NCBI RefSeq assembly: GCF_000741295.1
Contig: NZ_JGZG01000008.1
Coordinates: 1,005-65,004 of the forward strand
DNA from: Bifidobacterium pseudolongum subsp. globosum
GTDB lineage: Bacteria > Actinomycetota > Actinomycetes > Actinomycetales > Bifidobacteriaceae
Direction: 5' to 3'
Length of the DNA stretch: 64,000 nucleotides
The notes below the pieces were generated by a model. It was not told where the DNA came from. It did no database searches and saw only the letters and a program-made list of their open reading frames with translations. Below are positions 56,823 to 64,000 of this stretch, piece after piece (positions within the stretch are counted from its first letter, which is position 1; each line of letters starts with the position of its first letter). The position numbers and the translations under genes are program-made.

Positions 56823-59176
56823 CCGAGCTCCGCCCGGCGCGCAGGGTGATGCTCGAACTCGTGCTGCACCTTGCGCTCGAGTCGAGTGGCGATGAGGCCC
56901 GACGGGGCGAACCAGTTCGACTCGAGGAACGGTTCCTGCGAGGTCAGGTGGTCGCCGTAGGCACGGGCCCGCACCGTGGAGACGACCGTCTTGACGCCCA
57001 CGGCCAGGAACGCGGCCATCATGACGAGGAAGAACACCGAGAGCACACCGTCGAGGTAGGCGTTCGACAGTGAGGCGTATGCGTTGGCGAGTGCCTCGCC
57101 CTCAAGCTGGCCGGAGTCAATCGAGGCGCGCAATGATGAAGCGGTGGCGAAATACCCAAGCTGCGGATCGAAGATCTTCTCGAAGTCGGCGGTGAACGTG
57201 ACCGCCACGTCCCATACCAACGGCACGACGGGGATCCATGCGTACCGTCCCAAGCCGGCTTTGACAACGCAGACGGTGACGAGCATGAAGCAGCCGGCGG
57301 AAAGCAACTGGTTCGAGATGCCGAAGATCGGCACCATCGCGTTGATGCCGCCGTTGGCGTCCGAGACGCCCATGTAGAGCATCGTGCCCCACAAGGCGGT
57401 GGCGATGAATGTGGTGATCAGATTGCCGGGCCGCCATGTGGGGTCGGCGAATTTCCTGAGTTTGCGCACGTTGCCCAGCAGGTCGCCGATCTGATAGCGG
57501 GCCACACGGGTGCCGTTGTCGACGGTGGTGAGGATGAAGAGCGCTTCGAACATGATTGCGAAGTGGTACCAGAACGCTATGGAGCCCTCCCCGCCCAGAT
57601 AGGATTTGAGGAAGTTCGCCATGCCGATCGCGAATGTCGTCGCACCGCCGGTGCGTGAGACGAGTGTCTCCTCGCCCACGTCGTGCGCGGCCGCGTCAAG
57701 TGCCTCGGCGCCGGTGACCACGGTGCCGCCGGATTGCCATTCCACGCGCATGCGTTGGCCTTCGATGTTCTGCACATCCATCCGGCTCACTGCGGCCGCC
57801 GCGTTCTGCTCGGGGCTCGCGGAGGCGGAGTAGGCGCTGCCGGCCGTCGCCTCGATTTGCGCGGGTGACATGTTCATCGAGAAATACACGCCTTGGCTGA
57901 TGGTGATGGCCGCGATGAGCGCGATGATGGCGGTGAACGACTCGACGAGCATCGAGCCATAGCCGATCATGCGGATCTGGTTCTCCTTCTCGATCGCCTT
58001 GGGGGTCAATCCGGAGGAGACAGCACCATGGAAGCCGGACAAGGCGCCGCACGCGATGGTGATGAACAGGAACGGGAACAGGTTGCCTGAGAACGTGGGG
58101 CCGTTGGAGCGCGATGCGAGCGTGGTGAGCGCCGGCACTTGCACCTGCGGGTTCGCGATGACCACGCCGATGACGAGCAGGGCGAGCGTGCCGATCTTCA
58201 TGAGGGTGGACAGGTAATCGCGCGGGGTGACGAGCAGCCAGTGCGGCAACGCGGCGGCGGCGAACGAGTAGAGCACGAGCGCCACCACGAGCTGCTTGGC
58301 GTTGAGTGTGAAGATCGGCGCGAGCACCGGGTTCGCAGCGATCATGCCGCCGCCGACGATCGCGAGCACGAGCAGCACGAAGCCGAGAATCGTCGTTTCG
58401 ATCACACGGCCCGGGCGCAGGAACCGCTCGTAGCACCCCATGATCAGGGCGATTGGGATCGTCATGCCGAGCGAGAACACCGCCCACGGCGACGACGCCA
58501 TCGCCTTGATCGCGACGAGCGCGAGGAACGCCATCGCGATGGCGGTGACGACGACAAGGAACACGGAGATGATGAGGCCGCCGACCTTGCCCATCTCGTC
58601 GGTGGCCATCTGACCGAATGACCGGCCGCGGCGCTTGGCGGAGATCCAGAGCATGAGCATGTCCTGCACGGCGCCGGCGAAGATGACGCCGAGGATGATC
58701 CACAGCACGCTCGGCAGATAGCCCATCTGCGCGGCGAGAATCGGGCCGACGAGCGGGCCGGCGCCCGAAATCGCGGCGAAATGCTGGCCGAAGAGCACGC
58801 GGCGGTCCGCGCGTTCGAAATTCGCGCCGTCCTGCACGCGTTCGGCCGCGGTGGCATTGGCGTCGTCGGTGCGCATGATCTTGATCTGGATGTAATACGC
58901 GTAGAACCGGTAGGCGATCGCATACGAGCTCAGGGCCACCACAACGAACCAGATGGCGCTGATCTGCTCGCCGCGCGCAATGGCGAGCACCGACCACGCC
59001 AAGGCACAGACGATGGCGATGACCGCCCACAGCAACGCCTTGGGCCATGTCCAGACCATCTTGGGCTTGATGCCGACGGGCAGCCCGGACGAATTGCGGA
59101 TGATGCGCGCCTCTTCATCCGCGGTATACGCCGTATCCGGCGCAGGTTGTGATGCCGCTGGTGTCGCGGTGGTCAT
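56819..59176 (-). CDS. cstA: CstA-family peptide/pyruvate transporter
   Basis: Carbon-starvation transporter, 785 residues with about 16 hydrophobic helices and a polar insertion around residue 470 (between two helices). FGQHFAAISGAGPLVGPILAA (in two overlapping family motifs) is the CstA signature. The ATG at 59176 has AAGGAGG upstream; the longer frame to 59425 overlaps the ABC remnant and is rejected. A 15-bp GC-rich hairpin lies just upstream (59214-59252). It is translationally coupled to ybdD. Confidence 0.93.
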   Translation of the reverse strand: MTTATPAASQPAPDTAYTADEEARIIRNSSGLPVGIKPKMVWTWPKALLWAVIAIVCALAWSVLAIARGEQISAIWFVVVALSSYAIAYRFYAYYIQIKIMRTDDANATAAERVQDGANFERADRRVLFGQHFAAISGAGPLVGPILAAQMGYLPSVLWIILGVIFAGAVQDMLMLWISAKRRGRSFGQMATDEMGKVGGLIISVFLVVVTAIAMAFLALVAIKAMASSPWAVFSLGMTIPIALIMGCYERFLRPGRVIETTILGFVLLVLAIVGGGMIAANPVLAPIFTLNAKQLVVALVLYSFAAAALPHWLLVTPRDYLSTLMKIGTLALLVIGVVIANPQVQVPALTTLASRSNGPTFSGNLFPFLFITIACGALSGFHGAVSSGLTPKAIEKENQIRMIGYGSMLVESFTAIIALIAAITISQGVYFSMNMSPAQIEATAGSAYSASASPEQNAAAAVSRMDVQNIEGQRMRVEWQSGGTVVTGAEALDAAAHDVGEETLVSRTGGATTFAIGMANFLKSYLGGEGSIAFWYHFAIMFEALFILTTVDNGTRVARYQIGDLLGNVRKLRKFADPTWRPGNLITTFIATALWGTMLYMGVSDANGGINAMVPIFGISNQLLSAGCFMLVTVCVVKAGLGRYAWIPVVPLVWDVAVTFTADFEKIFDPQLGYFATASSLRASIDSGQLEGEALANAYASLSNAYLDGVLSVFFLVMMAAFLAVGVKTVVSTVRARAYGDHLTSQEPFLESNWFAPSGLIATRLERKVQHEFEHHPARRAELG

Positions 59177-59213
59177 CGTGGAGCCTCCTTGGGTCTTCTT
59201 TCGCTTGCAACAG

Positions 59214-59252
59214 ACGGCGGCCGCCCTGCCTCTCTCACAGGGCGGCCGCCGT
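59214..59252 (-). terminator. hairpin between the ABC remnant and cstA
   Basis: Perfect 15-bp inverted repeat (59214-59228 with 59238-59252) and a 9-nt loop. It lies about 100 bp past the ABC remnant's stop and 38 bp upstream of the cstA start. It is a terminator for the remnant or an attenuator for cstA. Confidence 0.6.
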
Positions 59253-59354
59253 GCGCAATACAGTAAGAACCGCGGATTACGACATTTTTGATGGTTCAGT
59301 ATATGGACAGATTTCACCAAGAGATGAAATACCGGCTCCCATCGGCCTCCGGCC

Positions 59355-60023
59355 TCACGCGAACTGCGAGTTGTACAGCTTGGCGTAGGCGCCTGCCTGG
59401 CCGAGCAGCTGCTCATGCGTGCCATGTTCGACGATGTCGCCGTGCTCCATGTACAAGATCAGGTCGGCATCGCGGATCGTGGAGAGCCGGTGCGCGATGA
59501 CGAAGCTCGTACGGTTCGCCATCAGTGCGTCCATCGCCTTCGCGATAACCTGCTCGGTGCGCGTGCCGACCGAGTTCGTCGCCTCGTCGAAGATGAGCAT
59601 CGCCGGGTCGGCGAGGAACACACGCGCGATCGTGAGCAGCTGGCGCTGGCCGACCGACAGGTTGTTCGCCTCGTTGTCGAGCACGGTGTCATACCCCTTC
59701 GGCAACGTGCGGATGAAGAAGTCGGCATGTGCGGCCTTCGCGGCGGCGATGATTTGCTCGCGTGTGGCGTCAGGCCTGCCATAAGCGATGTTCTCGGCGA
59801 CTGTGCCACCGAAGAGCCACGTGTCCTGCAACACCATGCCGAATTCACGGCGCAGGCCGTGCCTGCTCATCGTCCGCGTGTCGACGCCGTCGAGCGTGAT
59901 ATGCCCGGCATCCACATCGTAGAAACACATGAGCAAATTGATCAGCGTCGTCTTTCCGGCGCCGGTCGTGCCGACGATCGCCACCTTCCTGCCCGGTTCG
60001 GCCACGAAATCGACGTCTTTCAT
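59355..60023 (-). pseudogene. ABC exporter ATPase domain, 5' part deleted
   Basis: The last 222 residues of a multidrug-type half-transporter (MdlB-like): Walker A GTTGAGKTT, a LSVGQRQ signature, Walker B MLIFDEAT and the switch His (VIAHRLST) are present. Everything upstream is missing: the six-helix membrane domain and the A-loop aromatic. The D-loop, usually SSVD, reads NSVG. The intact homologue would be about 600 residues or more. The break point is near 60024-60033, where the sequence joins an ASCH fragment on the other strand. Confidence 0.85.
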
Positions 60024-60026
60024 GAG

Positions 60027-60245
60027 CGGCCCATCACGGTGCTCGTGACCGCCGACGTGAAGATCGAGGCACTCAAAGACGTTTCGTCCCAGCACGTGCT
60101 GGATGAGGGCGAAGGACAGTCAAGCGTCGCGCAATGGCGCGAGGAGCATGAGGCATTTTGGAACAGCATCTCATCTGACCGCGGAGGCATCAGGATCGAT
60201 GATGACACGAAGGTCGTGCTCGAACACTTCACCGTGGAACGATAG
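60027..60245 (+). pseudogene. ASCH-domain protein, C-terminal fragment only
   Basis: About 72 codons on the plus strand reading RPITVLVTADVKIEALKD, then EGEGQSSVAQWREEHEAFW, ending at a stop at 60245. This resembles the C-terminal half of ASCH (RNA-binding-like) proteins. No start codon or N-terminal half is present; leftward the frame runs antisense through the ABC remnant. A single deletion between two divergently transcribed genes would produce this junction. Confidence 0.6.
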
Positions 60246-60268
60246 GGCGCTTCCACCCCTACAACTTG

Positions 60269-60715
60269 CTAAAGTCTGTATTGCATGAAATTGCCGTTGT
60301 GGACGAAAACGAAGGCGTCATAGAGCTTCACACCCATGTCGGAAGCCGTGATCTGCACGGTGCCGCAGCCATATGCCCTGGCCTCGTCAACGGCTTTGCG
60401 CAACAGCTCCGTCGCGATGCCGCGACGCCGGTACCTAGGATCCGTGTACATGCTGGACAACAAGCCCATCCTGCCGCTTGGGCATCCAAAATACGGTGGT
60501 TTCTCTACGAACGACACGCCGCTCGTCCCGACGATCCTGTCATCATCCACAGCGAGCCATGACACGAATGTACCATCCTTCATATGGCGTATGTAGTAAT
60601 CCAGCAGCGCCGGCCGCAAATCGACGTCCTCAGTGGCACCTTCCTCCCGAAACTGCCGTATCCGCAACCCTATGAACGAGTCAAAATCCCGCTGGCCGAG
60701 TCTCCTGTATTCCAT
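60269..60715 (-). CDS. GNAT-family N-acetyltransferase
   Basis: 148-residue single-domain acetyltransferase. The acetyl-CoA loop RYRRRGIATELLRKA near residue 90 and the downstream ASDMGVKLYDAFVF are typical. It appears intact although it lies between remnants. The ATG at 60715 (MEYRRLG) has only a weak purine stretch upstream. Substrate unknown. The far longer open frame to 61144 runs out of frame through the AAA remnant and is not real. Confidence 0.82.
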   Translation of the reverse strand: MEYRRLGQRDFDSFIGLRIRQFREEGATEDVDLRPALLDYYIRHMKDGTFVSWLAVDDDRIVGTSGVSFVEKPPYFGCPSGRMGLLSSMYTDPRYRRRGIATELLRKAVDEARAYGCGTVQITASDMGVKLYDAFVFVHNGNFMQYRL

Positions 60716-60791
60716 CACCGTTCCAGCATATCCCCACAGTGTCGCGCCGGCACGCCGATTGGACGGCTGCCCCAAGCAACCGGAAGCGATG

Positions 60792-61404
60792 CTACTGTTC
60801 CTCGTCCGCAAACAGATGATGCAGCAACAGGTCCCTGTGATGGATGAACGATGCGGTGATGCGGTAAGCGTCGGTATCCTCGTAGTTGCACGAGAGAACG
60901 CCATCGTCGTCGAATTGAAGAATCTGTGCGCCCGGTAGTCCGAGCAATATCGGCGCATGCGTGGCGACGATGAACTGCGCGCCCTGCCCCGCCAGCCGAC
61001 GCATATGCGCCAGCATGATCTCCAGGAAGCCCTCACCATGCGACATCTCATGCAATGCAGACATCGCGCTGCGACCCTGATCGTAATCGCGCGCCTGCGT
61101 GGCCATCGTGAAGAAAACTTTCGGCACGCAGGAAGAAACTGCACTGCGGAATAGTTTGTTTGCGATAGAGGACCAGCGCATCGGCCAGATTCGAACAGTC
61201 GTCATAGGTGCTGAAACGATAGTTGCGTGAGCCGCCCTCGGCACTAAATCCGCACGCCACCGCAATTGCCTCCAGCAACGTCGATTTGCCGCTCCCGTTC
61301 TCACCGGTCAGAAACACGACGGGTGAGCCGAACTCCAGTTCATCAAGCGAACGCAATGCGGGAATCCGCTCCACATACGAGTCAGACAGAACATCATGAT
61401 CGAT
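60792..61404 (-). pseudogene. AAA-family ATPase (COG3910-like), frameshifted
   Basis: Upstream frame: LTGENGSGKSTLLEAIAVA (Walker A) through FFLRAESF. The reading then shifts by one base near 61111-61120 (minus-strand TTTTCTT) into a second frame with QARDYDQG, EMSHGEGFLEIM and IVATHAPILLG. Between EGFLEIM and AHMRRLAGQGAQF about 25 residues expected in homologues, including Walker B, are missing. The 5' end also lacks a usual start; an in-frame TGA is at 61405-61407 and the first available start is a GTG. I consider it non-functional. Confidence 0.85.
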
Positions 61405-61421
61405 TCACAACCCAGCGATAA

Positions 61422-61820
61422 TCAAATTCTCCAAGCCATTCCCCCGTCTCTCGCCATCTGCAGCCCTTGCCCTGCAGACAGTACGTAAATCCGATCACCG
61501 TCTGATGAATCTCTCGTCAGCGGGGTTGTAGGCGAGACCCCGAACCGTTCCACACTCATATGCAGATCGTATTGGTCACGCAGTCTTGCAATACGCTCCA
61601 TCATAGGGGATGCATGATGCGCGTCGAGCGCATCCTGACCGGTCCAGCTGTCGACAAGTAGCACCGTTTCTGGATCTTCAAGCGAAACGTAATACTCGTA
61701 CCGCAGATTGCCCGGTTCCTCACGGATCATGGACACCGTTCCCGACGATGCCATCTCCCGTGCGAACGCACGTGCCTGTCCACCGGTTCCGGTGTATCTC
61801 ACATTGATTGTTATGGCCAT
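61422..61820 (-). CDS. antibiotic biosynthesis monooxygenase (ABM) domain protein
   Basis: 132 residues: a small ferredoxin-like alpha/beta ABM domain (about 1-100; EEPGNLRYEYYVSLEDPETV, SWTGQDALDAHHASP) similar to quinol monooxygenases of the YgiN type. It is followed by a 30-residue extension not usual in the family. GGGAGGG precedes the ATG. It lies immediately downstream of the broken MarR-like gene, a layout common for quinone/oxidative-stress regulators and their enzyme, so its control may be lost. Confidence 0.8.
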   Translation of the reverse strand: MAITINVRYTGTGGQARAFAREMASSGTVSMIREEPGNLRYEYYVSLEDPETVLLVDSWTGQDALDAHHASPMMERIARLRDQYDLHMSVERFGVSPTTPLTRDSSDGDRIYVLSAGQGLQMARDGGMAWRI

Positions 61821-61883
61821 ATATCCCTCCCTGTTCCGATCCGCAGCTATATTGCGACATCCTGAGTATGGTGGCGGAGCATG

Positions 61884-62398
61884 TCAGACCTCAAGGCCGC
61901 CGATCCGCCGCTCAAGCGCGCTCATGAACTTGTTAACATAGGCGATCATCGCGCGGCACTCACCGGGCTCGAGCGCGGCCATGGCCTGCAGTTCCGCCTC
62001 GCGCACGGGCGTGACCACCTCGTGGCGGTAGCGCTCCCCCCTCGTCGGTGAGATGGATGCGCTTGACGCGTTTGTCGTGCTTGCTGCCCCCCCCAAACGG
62101 AGCAGGCCTTGGGATGCAAACACATTGATGACGTTGTTCACCGTCTGGCGTGGCAACAATGTATACGCGCAGATTTCGCGCTGTGACATGCCGTCGTTCT
62201 GACAGATGTAATCGAAGATGAGGTACGCGCTGAACGACAGCCCACAGGCCTCCCATACGCGCCGTAGATGAGGTCGATGCGGCGGAACTCCTCGAAGAAC
62301 GCGGGGAGCTGCGTATCGAGGTCACTGTGGGCCCCCTGCGCGTATTCGATGACATCGGCGCGGGGCGGCTCGAATTCATTTGGATCGCTGTGAGTCAT
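61884..62398 (-). pseudogene. MarR-family regulator broken by frameshifts
   Basis: Homology is spread over three frames. An N-terminal part (THSDPNEFEPP to RIDLIYG) is followed by SFSAYLIFDYICQND and MSQREICAYTLLPRQTVNNV (the winged-helix recognition region) in a second frame. KHDKRVKRIHLTDEG lies in a third, and ERYRHEVVTPVREAE is back in the second. The last two shifts map to a C8 tract (62087-62094) and a C6 tract (62036-62041); the first is near 62255. No uninterrupted protein can be made unless these are sequencing errors. Confidence 0.78.
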
Positions 62399-62455
62399 GG
62401 GCATGACAGGGCCGGCGGCAGGCACCGGCCCCTCAAGGGTCTTACCGCTCGCCTC

Positions 62456-62920
62456 TCACTGCTCGTCAAGCTGGATAGGGCGCGCCTGGCCGGAATCCAA
62501 GAGTTCCTCAAGCGCCGCGGGGCCGTCAAGCACGGCGGTCGCCGCCTGGTCCACCATGAGGCTGATGCGCGAATTGGGCAGGATGCCCTCGCAGTACGCA
62601 TATACCGGCTTGCCCAGCGCGAAACCGTAGGCGAGCGCGAAGATCGCGCCGGCGTCCTTGTCGTCGAAGTTGGCGATGACGGCCGCGGAGTTCTTGATGG
62701 CCTCGATGCGGTTCTCGAACACCGCTTCCGGACCCGAGACATTCACATCCATGGCGAAACGCGGGCGGTACACGCTCAGATTGCGGTGCTGCAGCACGCG
62801 CTCAAGGCGCTCCATGCTCTCCACCTGTTCGGCGGTCTGGTACGGCCCAGCGACATAGAAATCGTAGATGGGCTTGGATGATGTGAAGGTGATGTGCTGA
62901 TTGGCGTTGAAGTTTTCCAT
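62456..62920 (-). CDS. nucleoside 2-deoxyribosyltransferase-like protein
   Basis: 154 residues with the fold motifs of the family: YVAGPYQ near residue 22, NFDDKDAG near 84 and FALGKPVYAYCEG near 100. At the catalytic position, where the family has Glu in a G-x3-E-L/I-G block, this protein has Ala (G91-A-I-F-A95). Deoxyribosyl transfer by the usual mechanism is therefore unlikely; it may be a hydrolase-like or binding relative. It is upstream of the broken MarR-like gene on the same strand, with a 168-bp gap to aspA. Confidence 0.75.
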   Translation of the reverse strand: MENFNANQHITFTSSKPIYDFYVAGPYQTAEQVESMERLERVLQHRNLSVYRPRFAMDVNVSGPEAVFENRIEAIKNSAAVIANFDDKDAGAIFALAYGFALGKPVYAYCEGILPNSRISLMVDQAATAVLDGPAALEELLDSGQARPIQLDEQ

Positions 62921-63088
62921 AGCTCTATTGAACCTCCCCTGCGGCAGTGGCCGTCTGAATTGGCTGTAAGCAATAATACGCCCGCCACGCCGTGCGCGCC
63001 GCCGCTACAATGTTGGCGGCGGCCGTGCACGCCGATCGACCCCGCGCACATGCGCATACCGCGCCCGCCCCGCGCGAAAGGAGCGCCA

Positions 63089-64000
63089 TGAGCACGTCAT
63101 CACCAGCATCGTCGACCCCGCGTATGCGCGTCGAGCATGATTGCATAGGGGCGCTCGAAGTGCCCCAGGACGTGTATTGGGGCATCCATACGCAACGCGC
63201 GATCGAGAATTTCACGGTGAGCGGCATTCCGGACGGCGCGCATGAGGCGCTCATCCGCGCCTACGCCGTCGTCAAGCGCGCCTGCGCGATTGCGAACGCT
63301 GAACTCGGGTTGGTCGACACGCGCAAGGCCGAGGCCATCGAGCAGGCGTGCGAAGAGATTGAGCATGGCGCGCTCGCCGACCAGTTCCCCGTAGACGTGC
63401 TGCAGGGCGGCGCCGGCACGAGCCTCAACATGAACATGAACGAGGTCATCGCGAACCGCGCGCTCGAGATCTGCGGGCGCCCGCGCGGCGACTACGACTA
63501 CATCCACCCCAACGACGACGTCAACCATTCGCAATCGACGAACGACACCTACCCCGCGGCATGCAAGCTCGCGATCTGCGGCGGCCTGACCCCGCTCGCC
63601 GAATCCGCCCGGCGCCTGCGCGCTGCGTTCCACGAGCTGGCAGACAAGCACACGAACGACGTGACGATTGGGCGCACGCAACTGCAAGACGCCGTGCCGA
63701 TGACCTTCGGGCAGGAATTCCACGCATGGGCGACGTTCCTCAAACTCGACCTGCAGGCGATGGACGCGCTTGTGGGGCAATTGTGCGACCTCAACCTCGG
63801 CGCGACGGCCATCGGCACCGGCATATGCGCCGACCTGCGGTTCCGCGACACGGTGACGCGCACACTCGCCCAACTCACCGGCCTGCCGGTGCACGCCGCG
63901 CTCGACCCGGTGGCGTCGGTGACCGACATGAGCGCCTACATCGCCGCGAGCGCGACACTGAAGAACCTCGCCATCCACCTCAAGAAGGCGGCCGACGACC
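63089..64000 (+). CDS. aspA: aspartate ammonia-lyase, 5' part (runs off the window)
   Basis: First 304 codons of a fumarase/aspartase-superfamily enzyme. WGIHTQRAIENF, the NMNMNEVIANRALEI segment typical of aspartases, HPNDDVNHSQSTNDTYPA and GRTQLQDAVPMTFGQEF are visible. The catalytic SS-loop lies beyond the window edge. The ATG at 63089 has AAAGGAG upstream. A TACAAT (63006-63011) may be its -10. Reverse reaction gives fumarate plus ammonia. Confidence 0.9.

Noticed and set aside
60316-61144. Longer version of the GNAT gene up to 61144
   Set aside because: The upstream part is out-of-frame translation of the AAA remnant; the ATG at 60715 begins the homologous region.
62998-63023. GC-rich inverted repeat around the aspA -10
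   Set aside because: GCC-repeat composition makes such pairs common; the loop would hold the -10, so it has no clear role.

Overview
The window looks like chromosomal backbone from a high-GC actinobacterium, most likely a Bifidobacterium. The reasons are the actinobacterial gene orders (pdtaR, polA, rpsA, coaE, uvrB; pth, mfd, eno, ftsB-like, DUF501, gppA; whiB1 beside pdtaS), the CarD, WhiB, LCP and UPF0182 families, and the glycogen genes. The genus is inferred from remembered family and gene-order patterns, and I cannot name the species. I see no rRNA, phage, insertion sequence or CRISPR array. Two tRNA-Leu genes are present.

Layout. 0-21 kb is mostly minus strand: glgX; a run of pdtaR, polA, a NIF3-family gene and a Nudix gene; a second Nudix gene and a small XRE regulator; tRNA-Leu(CAA); pyk; then rpsA, coaE, uvrB and terC-like; folD. 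A plus-strand three-gene metal ABC importer is followed by ispF and carD on the minus strand. 21-27 kb: glgB runs straight into a two-component system, followed by comF-like and HAD genes. 27-37 kb is a cell-envelope block: degenerate zincin, DUF5719, a giant GT2 membrane protein, two LCP ligases, an orphan FtsK/EccC-like ATPase and whiB1. 37-47 kb: pdtaS, hemolysin III, greA, FKBP, L-serine dehydratase, tRNA-Leu(UAA), gppA-like, DUF501, ftsB-like and eno. 47-59 kb: mfd, pth, GNAT, UPF0182, a GH3 protein, ybdD and cstA.

59.3-62.4 kb is clearly different. It holds a headless ABC ATPase fused to a headless ASCH fragment, a frameshifted AAA ATPase that has also lost its Walker B segment, and a MarR-type regulator broken at C-rich tracts. 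A GNAT and an ABM monooxygenase lie among them, both apparently intact. A nucleoside deoxyribosyltransferase-like gene that lacks the usual catalytic Glu, and the start of aspA, close the window.

How it fits together. glgX and glgB handle glycogen branching and debranching. pyk and eno share a perfect GAGCGCTC-centred palindrome about 100 bp upstream of their start codons, which suggests one LacI-family regulator acting on lower glycolysis. PdtaS (38 kb) and the ANTAR regulator PdtaR (7 kb) are probably cognate partners encoded apart. The most unusual non-coding signals are a 33-bp interrupted dyad between pdtaS and the hemolysin III gene, and a 43-bp hairpin centred on the sdaA start codon. 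I did not find a clearly new multi-gene system; the best leads are these two sites, the orphan EccC-like ATPase and the decaying 59-62 kb patch.
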